Assembly: GCA_014084085.1 (NCBI GenBank)
Contig: NPFB01000213.1
Coordinates: 8,124 to 24,068, forward strand
Direction of reading: 5' to 3'
Source of the DNA: Hondaea fermentalgiana
Lineage: Eukaryota; Sar; Bigyra; Thraustochytrida; Thraustochytriidae
DNA length: 15,945 nucleotides
Shown: positions 1 through 9,100 of the stretch, piece by piece
How positions within the stretch are numbered: position 1 is the first letter of the stretch
How the letters are laid out: each line of letters opens with the position of its first letter
Program-made: the position numbers and the translations under genes
Notes under the pieces: model-generated
Database searches by the model: none
The model's input: only the letters and a program-made list of their open reading frames with translations
What the model was told of the DNA's origin: nothing

Positions 1-417
1 GCGGGCGAGGATGCGGAGAGGAGGAGAGGAGGAGGCGAGGCCGCCTGCTTGGGCCCTCGCCTTCCTCTGCAGCGAGCAAGCACAGAAGCGCCATGCAGGA
101 ATTGCGGGAGGAGGGATGGGAAGGGAGCTAGGGCGAGGCGACGGCGGACGAGCAGGGCAGAGAGGGGATGCTGCCATGACTGCGAGGGGAGGAATGCCTT
201 GATTTCGCTTGAGAAGAAGTGAAGCTGGGGGAAGGGACGAGGACAAGAAGAATGAGAATCGAGAAGTTCTGTGTCGGGTTGAACCGCCAGGGTTCTCGTG
301 GGATACGCAAGCGAGAGCCAAGTCTTTGCTCGTTATTTGGGGGAAATTTGCTGTATATTTGAGCAGAAAGTACTTCAATCGATCCTTGACCCGCGAGAAG
401 ATCACAAGTGCTTGGGT
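1..417. other. Gene-free left flank, 3' side of BUD32
   Basis: No coding region is supported here. The first ~140 bases are strongly purine-rich (GGA/GAG runs), resembling the GC-rich leaders seen upstream of the CDPK and NLR genes, so this could be leader sequence of another minus-strand gene lying off the left edge. Bases ~200-417 are of mixed composition and should contain the 3' UTR of the BUD32 gene, which is transcribed leftwards and stops at 418. The short open frames here have no recognisable motif, and no AATAAA signal was identified. Confidence 0.5.
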
Positions 418-1270
418 CTACGACGACGAAGCGGCAGCCGTAGCTGCTACCGCATCGGGAGGCGGACGCTTCTTGCGCCCACGTTGTTGGACCTTGGGGA
501 ATTTTTTGGCAACCTTTTCACGGTCCGCGTCGGAAAGCGCAGCCAGATATGCTGCGAGCAGCTCGTCAAAGACTGCCTCGGTGTCGGGGTGAGTCGACGT
601 AAAGGCTCGTTGCAAAACGTACATGTCGACAGCCTTTTCCTCCGCGCTGAGATCCACCTTGGAAAGCCCAAAGTCGAGCAAGACAAGAGCTCCGTCGCGG
701 CGCAGCATCGCGTTCGACGTTGTAAGGTCTCCATGAATAATGTTTGCATTGTGTAGCTTGGCGACAGCTCTGCCCAGAGCTTGGCCTAGCTCGATGGCCT
801 CGGCGGGTTTGAGTGCTGCATCGTCGAAGACTTCGCGTAGTGGGCGACCATCTATTTTTTCCATGACGATGATACCCTGCACGGGGTCAGAGTATAGCAC
901 ATTGGGCGTATCGACGCCCACCTCTTGGGCGCGAGCTGCGCAGCGAACTTCTTGTGTGAAACGAGACTTGGTTAGCTGTGCCTCTAACTCGGGGTGCCTG
1001 TACGCCTTGGGGATGCGCTCCTTGACCACGGCGTCCTTGCCTCGGTAGCTGCACGAGTAGAGCTTCTGCGCGCACGCGATGACGTGGGTTGGTTAGTCAC
1101 CCTTGCGTTGCCGGGTCCGTCTTCCTTGCCGACTGCTCTGTTTCCTTGTCTGACAAACGATCGATCAGTCTCTCTCGCTGTCTGTCTGTCTGACGTACCG
1201 CCTCGGCGCCCTGCGCCATGAGCGCGCCGAGCTCGACGGCCTCGCCGCCGAGTGTCAGCGACCGCACCAT
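418..1270 (-). CDS. BUD32: BUD32/TP53RK-type atypical Ser/Thr kinase of the KEOPS complex (two exons)
   Basis: Bud32 is the small kinase/ATPase of KEOPS, which makes N6-threonylcarbamoyl-adenosine (t6A) on tRNAs with Kae1; that role is family knowledge. Exon 1 is 1270-1199 (24 codons) and exon 2 is 1065-418. Joining them at a GTACGT donor and a CAG acceptor (intron phase 0) gives 239 residues, close to the ~250 of human TP53RK. Visible motifs: the QGAEA-KLY nucleotide-binding segment spanning the junction (about 20-27), VVKERIPKAYRHP with the catalytic Lys at 39, the helix-C Glu at 63, the HGDLTTSN catalytic loop (135-142), DFG (155-157), AVDMYVLQRAF, and the RGRKKR tail. About 14 Pro/Ala/Ser-rich residues follow the RGRKKR, which usually lies near the extreme C-terminus. 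The start at 1270 has G at -3 and G at +4. An in-frame ATG at 1321 would add 17 residues and cannot be excluded. Confidence 0.95.
1066..1198 (-). other. Spliceosomal intron of BUD32 (133 nt)
   Basis: On the minus strand the intron begins GTACGT and ends GCGCAG. Removing it restores the conserved Bud32 order GAEA-KLY...VVKERIPK in one frame, while the unspliced frame reads into stops. Near the donor it carries a (CAGA)n microsatellite (TCTG repeats at about 1180-1192 on the plus strand). Its size is typical of small protist introns. Confidence 0.9.
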
Positions 1271-1484
1271 CGCAATTGCGTTCAAAAGGTCAAGGTATTG
1301 TTCACGCCCGGCCAACCACATCTTTTTTTTTCATTCATGAACGAAGGCGCATCCTTTGAGAGCCCTCGATCACCCCACCTCAAAGAGGCAAAAGGAACGA
1401 AATCGATCAAAAACAGACAAACCTCGTTCATTTTCTGCCGTCCGACTCCTTTACAACACAAAGCCCGAGATCGCCCAAAAACAA
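1271..1484. other. BUD32 upstream region with a degenerate repeat edge
   Basis: This is noncoding sequence just upstream of the BUD32 start. A run of nine T at 1322-1330 followed by TTCATTCATGAA, and a stretch at about 1430-1484 (TTTTCTGCC...ACACAAAGCCCGAGATCG), resemble worn copies of the 75-bp unit that follows. The BUD32 promoter and transcription start should lie here, but I see no TATA-like element that I would defend. Confidence 0.4.
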
Positions 1485-1735
1485 AGTGCGCCCGATGAAA
1501 TGTCAAAACCAACAACAAGATTATGATCTTTTTCTGTGTTATCACACGCCATACAGACAAAGCGCGCCCGATGAAATGTCAAAACCAAGAACAGGATGAT
1601 GATCTTTTTCTGCGTCACCACGCCACAAAGACAAAGCGCGCCCGATGAAAGGTCCACATCAACCAAGAAAATTATGATCTTTTTCTGTGTTATCACGCCA
1701 CAAAGACAAAGCGCGCCCGATGAGATGTCAAAACC
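1485..1735. repeat. Tandem repeat of ~75 bp, about 3.3 copies
   Basis: The motif GCGCCCGATGA followed by GTC-A-A-CC recurs at CCCG positions 1491, 1567, 1641 and 1716, giving spacings of 76, 74 and 75 bp. Each unit also contains GATTATGATCTTTTTCTG (variant in copy 2) and a TATCACGCCACAAAGACAAA segment. Copies differ by scattered substitutions and 1-2 nt indels. The indels break any common reading frame, so the open frames running through the array are not credible genes. The array lies between the CDPK 3' end and the BUD32 promoter. Confidence 0.9.
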
Positions 1736-1918
1736 ACCTTCTTTTGCGTTCTGTTCCATTCTTTTTCTTCTTTGCGCGAACAAACCGCATCTTGTTGCAT
1801 GTGTACGTTTACTCCGTGAGCCCAATTCGTGACTTTTTGCGTTTGTTTGATGATGATGATGAAAACAGGGAGCAGCTCTTTTGTTTTCCTAAATTTCACT
1901 TTGATTTCATGTTATCCG
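1736..1918. other. 3' flank of CDPK
   Basis: T/C-rich sequence with a (GAT)n stretch at about 1849-1861 (TTTGATGATGATGATGAAAAC). It must contain the CDPK 3' UTR, because CDPK is transcribed leftwards and stops at 1919. No canonical AATAAA was seen and nothing is coding. Confidence 0.5.
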
Positions 1919-3823
1919 TCAACCTTCATTCATCATCTTGGCAAACTCTTCAAAGCTAATCAGGTTGTCCTCGTTGGCGTCCCAGGACTTGAGTATATGC
2001 TGAACGAGCGAAGCGTCTTCGGCGCCTAACCTGGCCTCGAGGTCCTGGACAGTGATACAGCCCTTGTTGGAAACATCAAAATAATGAAATGCCGTCTGGA
2101 GCAGCTCTTGCCGCAAGTACACGTGACGGTCCATTGATGCCGCAAGAAACTCTTCATAGTCGATCTTGCCATTGTGATCCTCGTCGAGCGCAGAAAGCAA
2201 GTGGTCCACCTCCTCATCTGATGGATCCAGGCCTACGCGGCGCATGGCCTGCGCAAGCTCATTTCCTGAGACAAAGCCATTTCCGTCCTCGTCAAAGCGC
2301 TCGAACTGGACACGGAGCGCACTGATTTCCTTGCGGTTGAGGTATCGCACGATGACGCCCAATGCGGCGCGTTTCATCTTGTTGCTGTTGGCAAAACTGC
2401 GCAGGCGGTCCACGACGGCCGGGTCGAGGGATTGCGTCAATGCAGCCGAAGTCTGCCCGACGGAGCGACGCGACGATGGTGGGCTCGCCACCGCCACGGG
2501 CGTTTTGGAGTCGTTGCTGTTGGTTTCAATTTTCGTGCTGGCCTGTTCATCCTTGGAAGTGACACTTTCTGGGGCAACCGGAGCCGGAGACGCCTTGGAC
2601 GTTGCCGAGGAAGGAGAGGGCGCAGCAGACGCCGCAGGCGACGCCGCCGATGATGAAGGGAGCGACGACACCGATAAGGAGGAGGAGGAGGCGCGCGCAA
2701 TGGCAGCCGCTTGGGCGCCTTCGGCACCAGGGCGATGCGGCGCGGGGAGACCACGAAACCAGTCATGTTCGAGCGCCTCCATGGCGCTTGGACGTGTGTG
2801 CGGATCAAGATCGAGTAATTTCACAACGAGATCCTTGGCCGTCGAAGACACTGCGCCCCACTCTGCTTCGGGAAAGTCAAAGACGCCTTGACGAATCATG
2901 TTGTAAATTTGCCGCTCGTTGTCGCCATAAAAGGGGGGGTACCCACAAAGCAAAATGTACATGAGAACGCCGCAAGACCACACGTCGCACTTTTTATCGT
3001 AGCGCTTCTCCAACACCTCGGGGGCGAGATAGTATGGTGTGCCCGCACGCGTACGCATCCACAAATTGTCTTGGTAGAATCGCGAGAGACCAAAGTCGAT
3101 GAGTTTGAGTGGCGCACCGGCATCCTCTGAGGCGAACAAAAAGTTCTCCGGCTTGAGGTCCCGATGCGCAATGTGCATGCCATGCAGGTACTGCACGGCG
3201 TCAAGCATTTGGTACACTAGAGCGCGGGCGTCCTCTTCCGTGTAGTGACCTGCTTGAATGATCTTGTCGAAGAGCTCGCCTCCGGAGCAGAGCTCCATGA
3301 CGATGTGTAAAAAGGCGTCGTCCTCGTACACGTCAATGAGTTGAATAATGTTTGGGTGGCGGACCTTGCGCATAATGGAGATTTCGCGTCGCAGCGTCTG
3401 CAATCGCCGCATGTTCTTTTTAAGAACGCTTTTCACAGCCACTTGCCTTCCTGTGGCCTTGCACGTGGCCAAGCGAACTTTCCCGTAGCTGCCCTGGCCC
3501 AATTTGCTCGATACCTCGTAATCATCCGACACCTTGCGGCGAGCCTCATCGCTGTCAGGGTCCAGAACGGACCATGATTGTCGCGAATCCTGCTGTTCGT
3601 TGTTGTTATTGTTGTTGAGGTTTTTCTTGGTGGTCGGCGGCGCCGCCGCGGTCCTCGGCGCATCACGGGCCACGTCCTGGGAAAATTGTACAGACTTGGG
3701 CTTTCTGCCCGCCTCGCGCGCCGCATTTTCCTTGTCCTCGCGCACGCCTGCAAGGTTCACGTCGCCCTTGCCTTGTGCCAGGCCCGCGTCCACGCGCGCT
3801 GGCGTCGCGTGGCGGTGGCCCAT
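1919..3823 (-). CDS. CDPK: Calcium-dependent protein kinase (CDPK) with four EF-hands and a long linker
   Basis: 634 residues. Order: a disordered N-terminus with an Asn run (70-75); a CAMK-type Ser/Thr kinase at ~102-357 with GQGSYG loop (109-114), Lys131, HRDLKPEN (220-227), DFG (243-245) and APE (267-269); an Ala/Ser/Pro-rich linker (~358-460); an autoinhibitory junction (LDPAVVDRLRSFANSNKMKR, ~466-485); and a calmodulin-like domain. EF-hand loops lie at 511-522, 547-558, 583-594 and 615-626. Loops 1 and 2 are canonical, loop 3 ends in Asp instead of Glu, and loop 4 has Asn for Gly at position 6. CDPKs phosphorylate targets when Ca2+ binding releases the junction. The start at 3823 sits in GCCGCCATGGG, a near-perfect Kozak context. 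ATGs at 4117/4114 would add 98 Arg/Ser-rich residues that look like translated leader. The protein begins Met-Gly, but His3 is unfavourable for N-myristoylation. No intron is needed. Confidence 0.95.
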   Translation of the reverse strand: MGHRHATPARVDAGLAQGKGDVNLAGVREDKENAAREAGRKPKSVQFSQDVARDAPRTAAAPPTTKKNLNNNNNNEQQDSRQSWSVLDPDSDEARRKVSDDYEVSSKLGQGSYGKVRLATCKATGRQVAVKSVLKKNMRRLQTLRREISIMRKVRHPNIIQLIDVYEDDAFLHIVMELCSGGELFDKIIQAGHYTEEDARALVYQMLDAVQYLHGMHIAHRDLKPENFLFASEDAGAPLKLIDFGLSRFYQDNLWMRTRAGTPYYLAPEVLEKRYDKKCDVWSCGVLMYILLCGYPPFYGDNERQIYNMIRQGVFDFPEAEWGAVSSTAKDLVVKLLDLDPHTRPSAMEALEHDWFRGLPAPHRPGAEGAQAAAIARASSSSLSVSSLPSSSAASPAASAAPSPSSATSKASPAPVAPESVTSKDEQASTKIETNSNDSKTPVAVASPPSSRRSVGQTSAALTQSLDPAVVDRLRSFANSNKMKRAALGVIVRYLNRKEISALRVQFERFDEDGNGFVSGNELAQAMRRVGLDPSDEEVDHLLSALDEDHNGKIDYEEFLAASMDRHVYLRQELLQTAFHYFDVSNKGCITVQDLEARLGAEDASLVQHILKSWDANEDNLISFEEFAKMMNEG

Positions 3824-4480
3824 GGCGGCCGCGGGTCGCGAGCGGCGCCGATGACGGCAACCACTGCGCGCACGCCGGGGCGTTTCTGCGAGGCACACGC
3901 GGAGACAGACAGACGCTGGCCGGCGCCGCACGCGCTCGCGCGCGCCGTCCGCCCGGCGCGGAGACCGCGAGTGAGCCCAGGCCAGCCCAGGCCAGGCCAG
4001 GATGCGCGCCGCCCCGACCCGCCAGCGGCAGTCGCGCTCCGCCGAGATCCGGCTCTGGCTGCCGCGCCTGCAGCGGCTGCAGCTGCTACTGCTGCTTTGC
4101 TTCCTGGCCTCCATCATGATGCCGGGTCTCGACCTCTCTTTGTTGTTCCCCTTGCTCCTCTGCCTGGCGCTGGTCTAATGACTAGGCCTAATCTCGCGGG
4201 GTTTGAATTTCAAAACTCGAACAGCATGAGGCTGCTTCGCTCGAGGGGAGCGCGGCCGCGGCCAGGCGCAGCGCCCGATGGCGTTGCTCGTAGGCCGGAC
4301 AGCGCGGTCGCAGGATCGCATCGCTGGCGCCGTGACTTCTCGCCTGGCCGCCAGGGCGAGAAAAAGGCGCAAAGAGGGAAGAACCTCGCGAAACCGCGAT
4401 GACGGGATGCACACGCGCTGTGCCAGCGACCCAGCCCGGCGCCGGCCTAGGGGAAGGGAGAATTCGCGTTGTCATGATGA
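3824..4480. other. GC-rich leader/promoter region of CDPK
   Basis: Very GC-rich sequence upstream of the CDPK start. It includes a GACAGACAGACG tract at about 3902-3914, CCAGGCC-type short repeats at about 3978-4002, and CTGCAG/CTGCTG runs at about 4070-4098. The long open frames on both strands are expected from stop-poor GC-rich DNA and have Arg/Ala/Pro-rich products without motifs. The CDPK transcription start presumably lies here; no TATA box is evident. Confidence 0.5.
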
Positions 4481-4860
4481 ACGCTGAGGACTTGCAGCAG
4501 GAGGAGGGAGACGAAGCGGCGCCGAGATGCAACATCAAAGAAACTTGCTATGCATGCCGGCCCTATGCGCGAGATCCCAGAATTCGTCACACTCATGGAA
4601 AACGCCGAGGCCATGAGCCAGCTTGAGCTTTTCCGTCTCGTGAGAGCACACTTTAACGACCACTGCCGCCACGTCATGCCATGCGATAAGAGCAACCTCC
4701 ATGCGCAACAAGCTCATTATCATCCAGAAGGAGACCCAAGAACTAATGTTCGCCAACAAGATGATTAGCACCACACTGGGCTACAGCGAGTTTTGGCGAT
4801 TGGTTTTGATCATTCCATCACATTTTATTTCATGCAAGGTCGTGGAGTGACAAAGAGAGC
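4481..4860 (+). pseudogene. Unidentified coding-like fragment, probably decayed
   Basis: I do not recognise this one. Plus-strand frames read protein-like in patches: ATG 4565 gives MREIPEFVTLMENAEAMSQ followed by LELFRLVRAHFNDHC, with codon-like composition. After about 4700 the sense-like reading moves to another frame (MRNKLIIIQKETQELMF, then STTLGYSEFW) and ends at a stop at about 4850. One frame change joins the two patches. They could be a decayed gene, or exons of a small gene whose intron I cannot see; no consensus donor lies at the switch. The product would be amphipathic-helical with no recognisable catalytic motif. This rests only on texture. Confidence 0.2.
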
Positions 4861-4941
4861 TAGCAATATGTCGAGCGTCGGTGAGCACTTCATCAAGGCA
4901 GAGAGCTCGATGGCCGACGTCGCAAAAGTTCCCGAGATTAA

Positions 4942-5390
4942 TCATTCGAACCTGAAGTTCTCGCCGACAATGTCCGAATTAAGGAGTGGGCGCAGCTTGT
5001 TCTGGACATTGGCACGTACCTGTGCGTCCTCACTTTTCTCTGCCGTGTACCGATGTCGACGCTGTGCTCGAGGCCAAGTCCATGCTTGCTGTACCACGGC
5101 GAAATCGCTAAAGAACGGGTCTTCTTCGTCATCTGGCTTTGACGCGCATCTTGCCACGTGCTGATGTTAAGCATCTGTACCATCGCCTGTGTCCTGCAAG
5201 CACGATGCGCAAAAGTAGCATGTGCAAACGCCACATTCGAGAACACAGCAGTCATCAAAGTCAGCAACGACCGCTCAGCAGCGCAGGCGCAACATGGCGA
5301 GGACCTCATTCTCAATGGTACGAATGTGATTCTGCGTCATTGGGTCTAGCCCATGGCCGTCAGCTCAATGACGTACGTCTGGAAGCGCAA
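4942..5390 (-). pseudogene. Decayed C-terminus of an LRR-kinase-RING2-like paralogue
   Basis: The minus strand is colinear with the C-terminal ~130 codons of the gene at 12589-15945, without needing a frameshift from about 5340 down to 4942. Shared blocks include NHIR/NHLR, EVL, the Cys-rich core DCCVLEC (gene: GCCALEC), FCASC (FCAWC), DTG-DTDA, HV-C-SKP, DPFFS, VVQ-AW, LRPLL and SDIVGENF. Two in-frame nonsense codons interrupt it: TGA at 5277-5275 at the gene's Lys927 position, and TAA at 5169-5167 replacing a Cys codon (Cys963 in the gene). The CPRC zinc-ligand pair has become LRLRC. Similarity fades upstream of ~5350 and the limit at 5390 is approximate. No RING, kinase or LRR part was found beside it, so this is a 3' remnant. 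The final frame closes with TGA at 4944-4942. Confidence 0.85.
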
Positions 5391-5564
5391 TACTTTCCGA
5401 CTGTAGAATGAGATGGTGCTGGACAGTGCTCGTCACGCGTCCTCCAACGGGGCGCCTGCCATGGGATCAGCGCTCGTCAGGATGTGCTGAGCTCTGCTTC
5501 CAACGCTCATTGTTTCTCCGAAGCGTGCAGCAAGTCAGGAGTGACTTTTCTGTACTTGCTGCTA

Positions 5565-5650
5565 CAAGGCAATTCAGCGCAACGCAATTTACCGCAACGC
5601 AATTTGCCGCAATGCAATTCACCGCAACGCAGTTTACCGCAACGCGAATG
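5565..5650. repeat. 15-bp minisatellite, about 5.5 units
   Basis: The unit CAACGCAATTTACCG recurs at 5580, 5595, 5610 and 5625, with a divergent copy at 5565 and a partial copy at 5640. Because 15 is a multiple of three, several frames stay open through it and give pentapeptide-periodic translations. No flanking coding sequence supports a protein, so I treat it as noncoding. It lies between the RING2-like pseudogene and the NLR 3' flank. Confidence 0.85.
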
Positions 5651-6136
5651 CTACCATCAAAGTTGCTGCAACACATTTCATGCTGCTGCTCACGATCTCC
5701 AAGCCACTCCTTGCTTCAGATTTCGGTCAAATTCGCATCTCTTCTTCTCATCGGCAAAATCATGGGGGTATAACAAAAGCAGGCTGTGAATTCTTCTCGC
5801 GATCGTCGTCATGCCATCGGAGTTTGTGACGTCGCTGGCGTTCCCCGAGAGGAGACTCTGACGCCAACCACCTCATTTGCGGATGGCTTACCTCAGGGAC
5901 ACTATCCAGGAGCCTAGCCCCACCAGAGAAAGTAGAAAGTCCACTTTAGCCGCCTCGAATAATTAGTGCTTACTATTTCCGCGTTTTGCGGCCAAAAAAA
6001 ATACAAACCTCCTCAAAATCTTCCTTCATGATTTTAATTAAAACTTAACACGTGCAAGAAATTATAGGTGCGCTACAATTGCCGCGAATGCAGTGAGCGA
6101 TCACATGGGATCAGAGTCGGTCGCCAGGGCACACGT
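5651..6136. other. 3' flank of the NLR-type gene
   Basis: No gene is seen. Bases ~5980-6065 are the most AT-rich part of the window. They hold an A-octamer at 5995-6002 and a TTTTAATTAAAA palindrome at about 6032-6043, which reads the same on the minus strand. Its AATTAAA core is a possible variant polyadenylation signal for the NLR gene stopping at 6137. The remainder (5651-5980) has short interrupted frames only. Confidence 0.45.
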
Positions 6137-9100
6137 TCAGGTCTCCGATTCGATACTTTGAGCATGCAAAATGTGAACCATTCCGCTCGCGTCGCCAAGA
6201 ACGTAGACATTCCCCTGTCGAACTTTCCCATTGATGTTGCGATTTGTCGTGAAACCAATGCCTCCGGCAAGCTTCAAGTGCGTTCCGTTCTCAACGTTCG
6301 CCAACGTGCTCGTTCCAGGTGGAATCGAGGCTTCTGCCTCCTCTGCGTCGACTTCCTCGCCCGTTCGGGCGTTCCAGTACCGCGTTTCATCATTAGACTG
6401 TGAAACAATTATGTCGCCCTCAATCGCCACGCTAGTGACCGAATCAGAGTGCCCCTTCAAGACGTGTTGTTCCTCGCCCGACGTAGCGTTCCAGATGCGC
6501 ACCGTATTGTCATCGGACCCAGAAACGATTGTTTCGCCTTCAATCGCCACGCTTCTGACCCAATCGGAGTGCCCTGTTAACACGTGCGCTTCCTCGCCGG
6601 ACGTAGCGTCCCAGATGCGCACCGTCTTGTCGTCGGATCCTGACACGACTGTAGCACCCTGAATCGCCACGCTCCTGACCCAATCAGAGTGCCCCTTCAA
6701 GACATGCTCCTCCTCGCCCGACGTAGCGTTCCAGATTCGAACAGTCTTGTCCCTTGATCCAGAAACAATTGTATTGCCATCAATCGCCACGCTGTAGACC
6801 CGGTCAGTGTGCCCCTCGAAGACGTGCTGCTCCTCGCCAACCGTGGCATTCCAGATGCGCACCGTCTTGTCTTCAGACCCAGACACGATTGCGTCGTCCT
6901 GAATCGCCACGCTATATACCGGACCAGAGTGGCCATTCAGCAAGTGCTGCTCCTCGCCTGAAGCAGCGCTCCAGATGCGCACCGTATTGTCGTAGGAACC
7001 GGAAACGATAATTTCGCCTTGTATCGCCACGCTCCTGACCGTGCCAGAGTGCCCCTTTAGCTCGTGGAGCAAGGGGTCGCGAGGATGAGGAAGGGTGACG
7101 CAAATAGGCTCCAGCCATGGCCGATCGGGTGCTTGCAGATCGAGTGCAATGGGATCCTCGGCGTTGTGACCTAGACGCGCCAGAACTTGCGAGGCAAGTT
7201 CGTTGGGATCGTAGCTGAGGGCATGCACTGTTTTGCTGAGAAAGAGGGGCGTATCACTTTCGCGGGCAAAGTAGATGCCGAGTTTGACGCAGTCGCGAAT
7301 GAGGTTCCCGATTGTAGCGCGTCTTTGCCCTTCGTCGTCACCGATAGAAATGACCTTTTTCACCCATGCAAAGTCATTCAGAAGCTTGAAGGCACCTGCT
7401 TGGTCGCCGCTCTTGACGCTATGAAAGATGGCGTGGCGGAGCGAGAAGGCATCTTCGTGCGAGCTGCAGTATTTGGCCAAGGCTTCATGTCCATCTTCCT
7501 TTTTCACGCATAGTCGTCTTCCGCTCTGCTTTCTATCTGAGAGCCAGTCTGCCATGCGCTTATGGATCAGTGCCACACGGCCATCGCCGCCTCGGAACAA
7601 GAGGCATCTTGCGTCGTCAAGCATATCGTACATCTCATCCTCGTGCAATTGCAGAATTACGCTTAGCTGCTCGACGCTCAGCGGTTCGCGAGCTGCTACA
7701 ATCGGCGCTAAGAGCATCTTGTACACTGTCTCTCCGCCAACTTTGTCTTGCAGACGCCCAAAGTACTCGTGGAACATGCCGCCAAGCCCATTAGGAATGG
7801 CGTCTTCGTGAGAGATGTCCTGCAAGGTCAGCAGTCCCCCTTTTTTCCCCTCGTGCATCCGCTCCAGGGTCTCGGGCAGGAAGCTCGCCCAGAGAAAGAG
7901 ACCTTCGGAGCGTTCAACAAGAATCTTGGCGCAAGATGCAACGTCCTTTTGTTCCACGATATCTCTCTTGTCGCGCAGCAGGTTCTCGATGTATAACTCG
8001 ATGTCGCGAAAGTTCTCTTCATCGTTGAGCTCCAGCACTTTGAAGTCAAGACTGTTGTTGGTGATGCCGCGCTGAATCCCGCCTTCGGGACGCATGCCCA
8101 CAACCAAGCGGAGCCATGCCGGCATCAGTTTTTCCCACGTGCGGATGATATCGCGTAGTATACCGTCACTGTTACTGCTTTCGTCGAGAGCGTCGAGCAC
8201 AACCACTTGACGCATCTGGTCTGAGCCGAGCTTGTTCAGAGGATCGGCGAGAAGAGTCTTGAAAAGACCCGCTAGTGACGTTTCACGAAGGCCTTTAAAG
8301 CTTGCTTGGTCGAGTGCTTCAGGAAAGCCCGGCACGGTCTTACAAAGTTGCCAAGCAACGCTCAAGAGTGCTTCAGTAGGTGAAGCCGCGGTCCCATCAT
8401 CGTGTCGAAAGAAATGGTACGCCGCCACCAAGATTGGCTGGCGCTCTTTCTTGCTACGACGCCACAAGCTGCGCACCCGAGACGACTTTCGGCGTAACAC
8501 AGTGCTTTCATCAGCCTGGCTCTTTTTGACATCTTCGTCAGTCATGAGAGCGCCCCCACGGTGGCAAAGCTCGGCGATGATGACGCTCTTGCCGATGCCG
8601 CCGTCGCCCACGAGAAGAAAGACGGCACTCTGCTCCATTTTGTACCAATCGCACAGCTCGTCAATGATCCAGCTCCGCGTGCCAGCAGTGAAACTCTCCG
8701 CCTTGCCCCTGGCCCATACCTCTGAGTCGTAAGGGCCAATGCGAGAATAGAAGTTGCGTTGCAGTGGGGTGAGGCCCGATGAAGCCAAGGGGGTCTCGAT
8801 GCGCGTGCGAATGGCGTTGGCGAGACGTTTGATCGCCTTGTCCGAAAACGTTTCGCCCATGTTTTGCGAAAGGTCCACCGGTACCTGTCTTGCGAGGGCG
8901 AGCTTGAATCGGCCCGTCCACATGGTTGCGGGCCGGGCCATGTCCGATTCTAACGCGGCGACCACGGTCTGGTTGAAGCGTTTGTTGCTGGCATATACAA
9001 ATTCCTTGAGGCAGTCGTCTGTTTTGTCGCCGTTGTTGATCCGTTGCATGTACCCTTCGGTCGCGAAAACGAGGAATACGGTAGACGAGTCGATGCCACC

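Noticed and set aside
128..310. Short minus-strand frame with a hydrophobic patch near the left edge
   Set aside because: Sixty residues, no family resemblance, and located in the 3' flank of BUD32. A chance frame is the simpler reading.
1451..1825. 124-residue minus-strand open frame across the 75-bp repeats
   Set aside because: It only stays open because the repeat lacks stops. Indels between copies shift the frame, so the repeated peptide is not conserved.
3824..4117. 98-residue N-terminal extension of CDPK from ATG 4117/4114
   Set aside because: Its translation is Arg/Ser/Trp-rich noise and the internal ATG at 3823 has a far better Kozak context. It is kept only as an alternative.
4938..5315. 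125-residue minus-strand open frame overlapping the RING2-like pseudogene
   Set aside because: It is a different frame from the homologous one. The family similarity lies in the frame interrupted by TGA and TAA.
5565..5650. CRISPR-like array
   Set aside because: Units are only 15 bp with no unique spacers, in a eukaryotic context. It is a minisatellite.
5408..5773. 121-residue plus-strand frame with TQFTA pentapeptide repeats
   Set aside because: The pentapeptide pattern is the translation of the 15-bp minisatellite. Flanks carry no coding signal, and it is not a true pentapeptide-repeat (A[D/N]LxX) protein.
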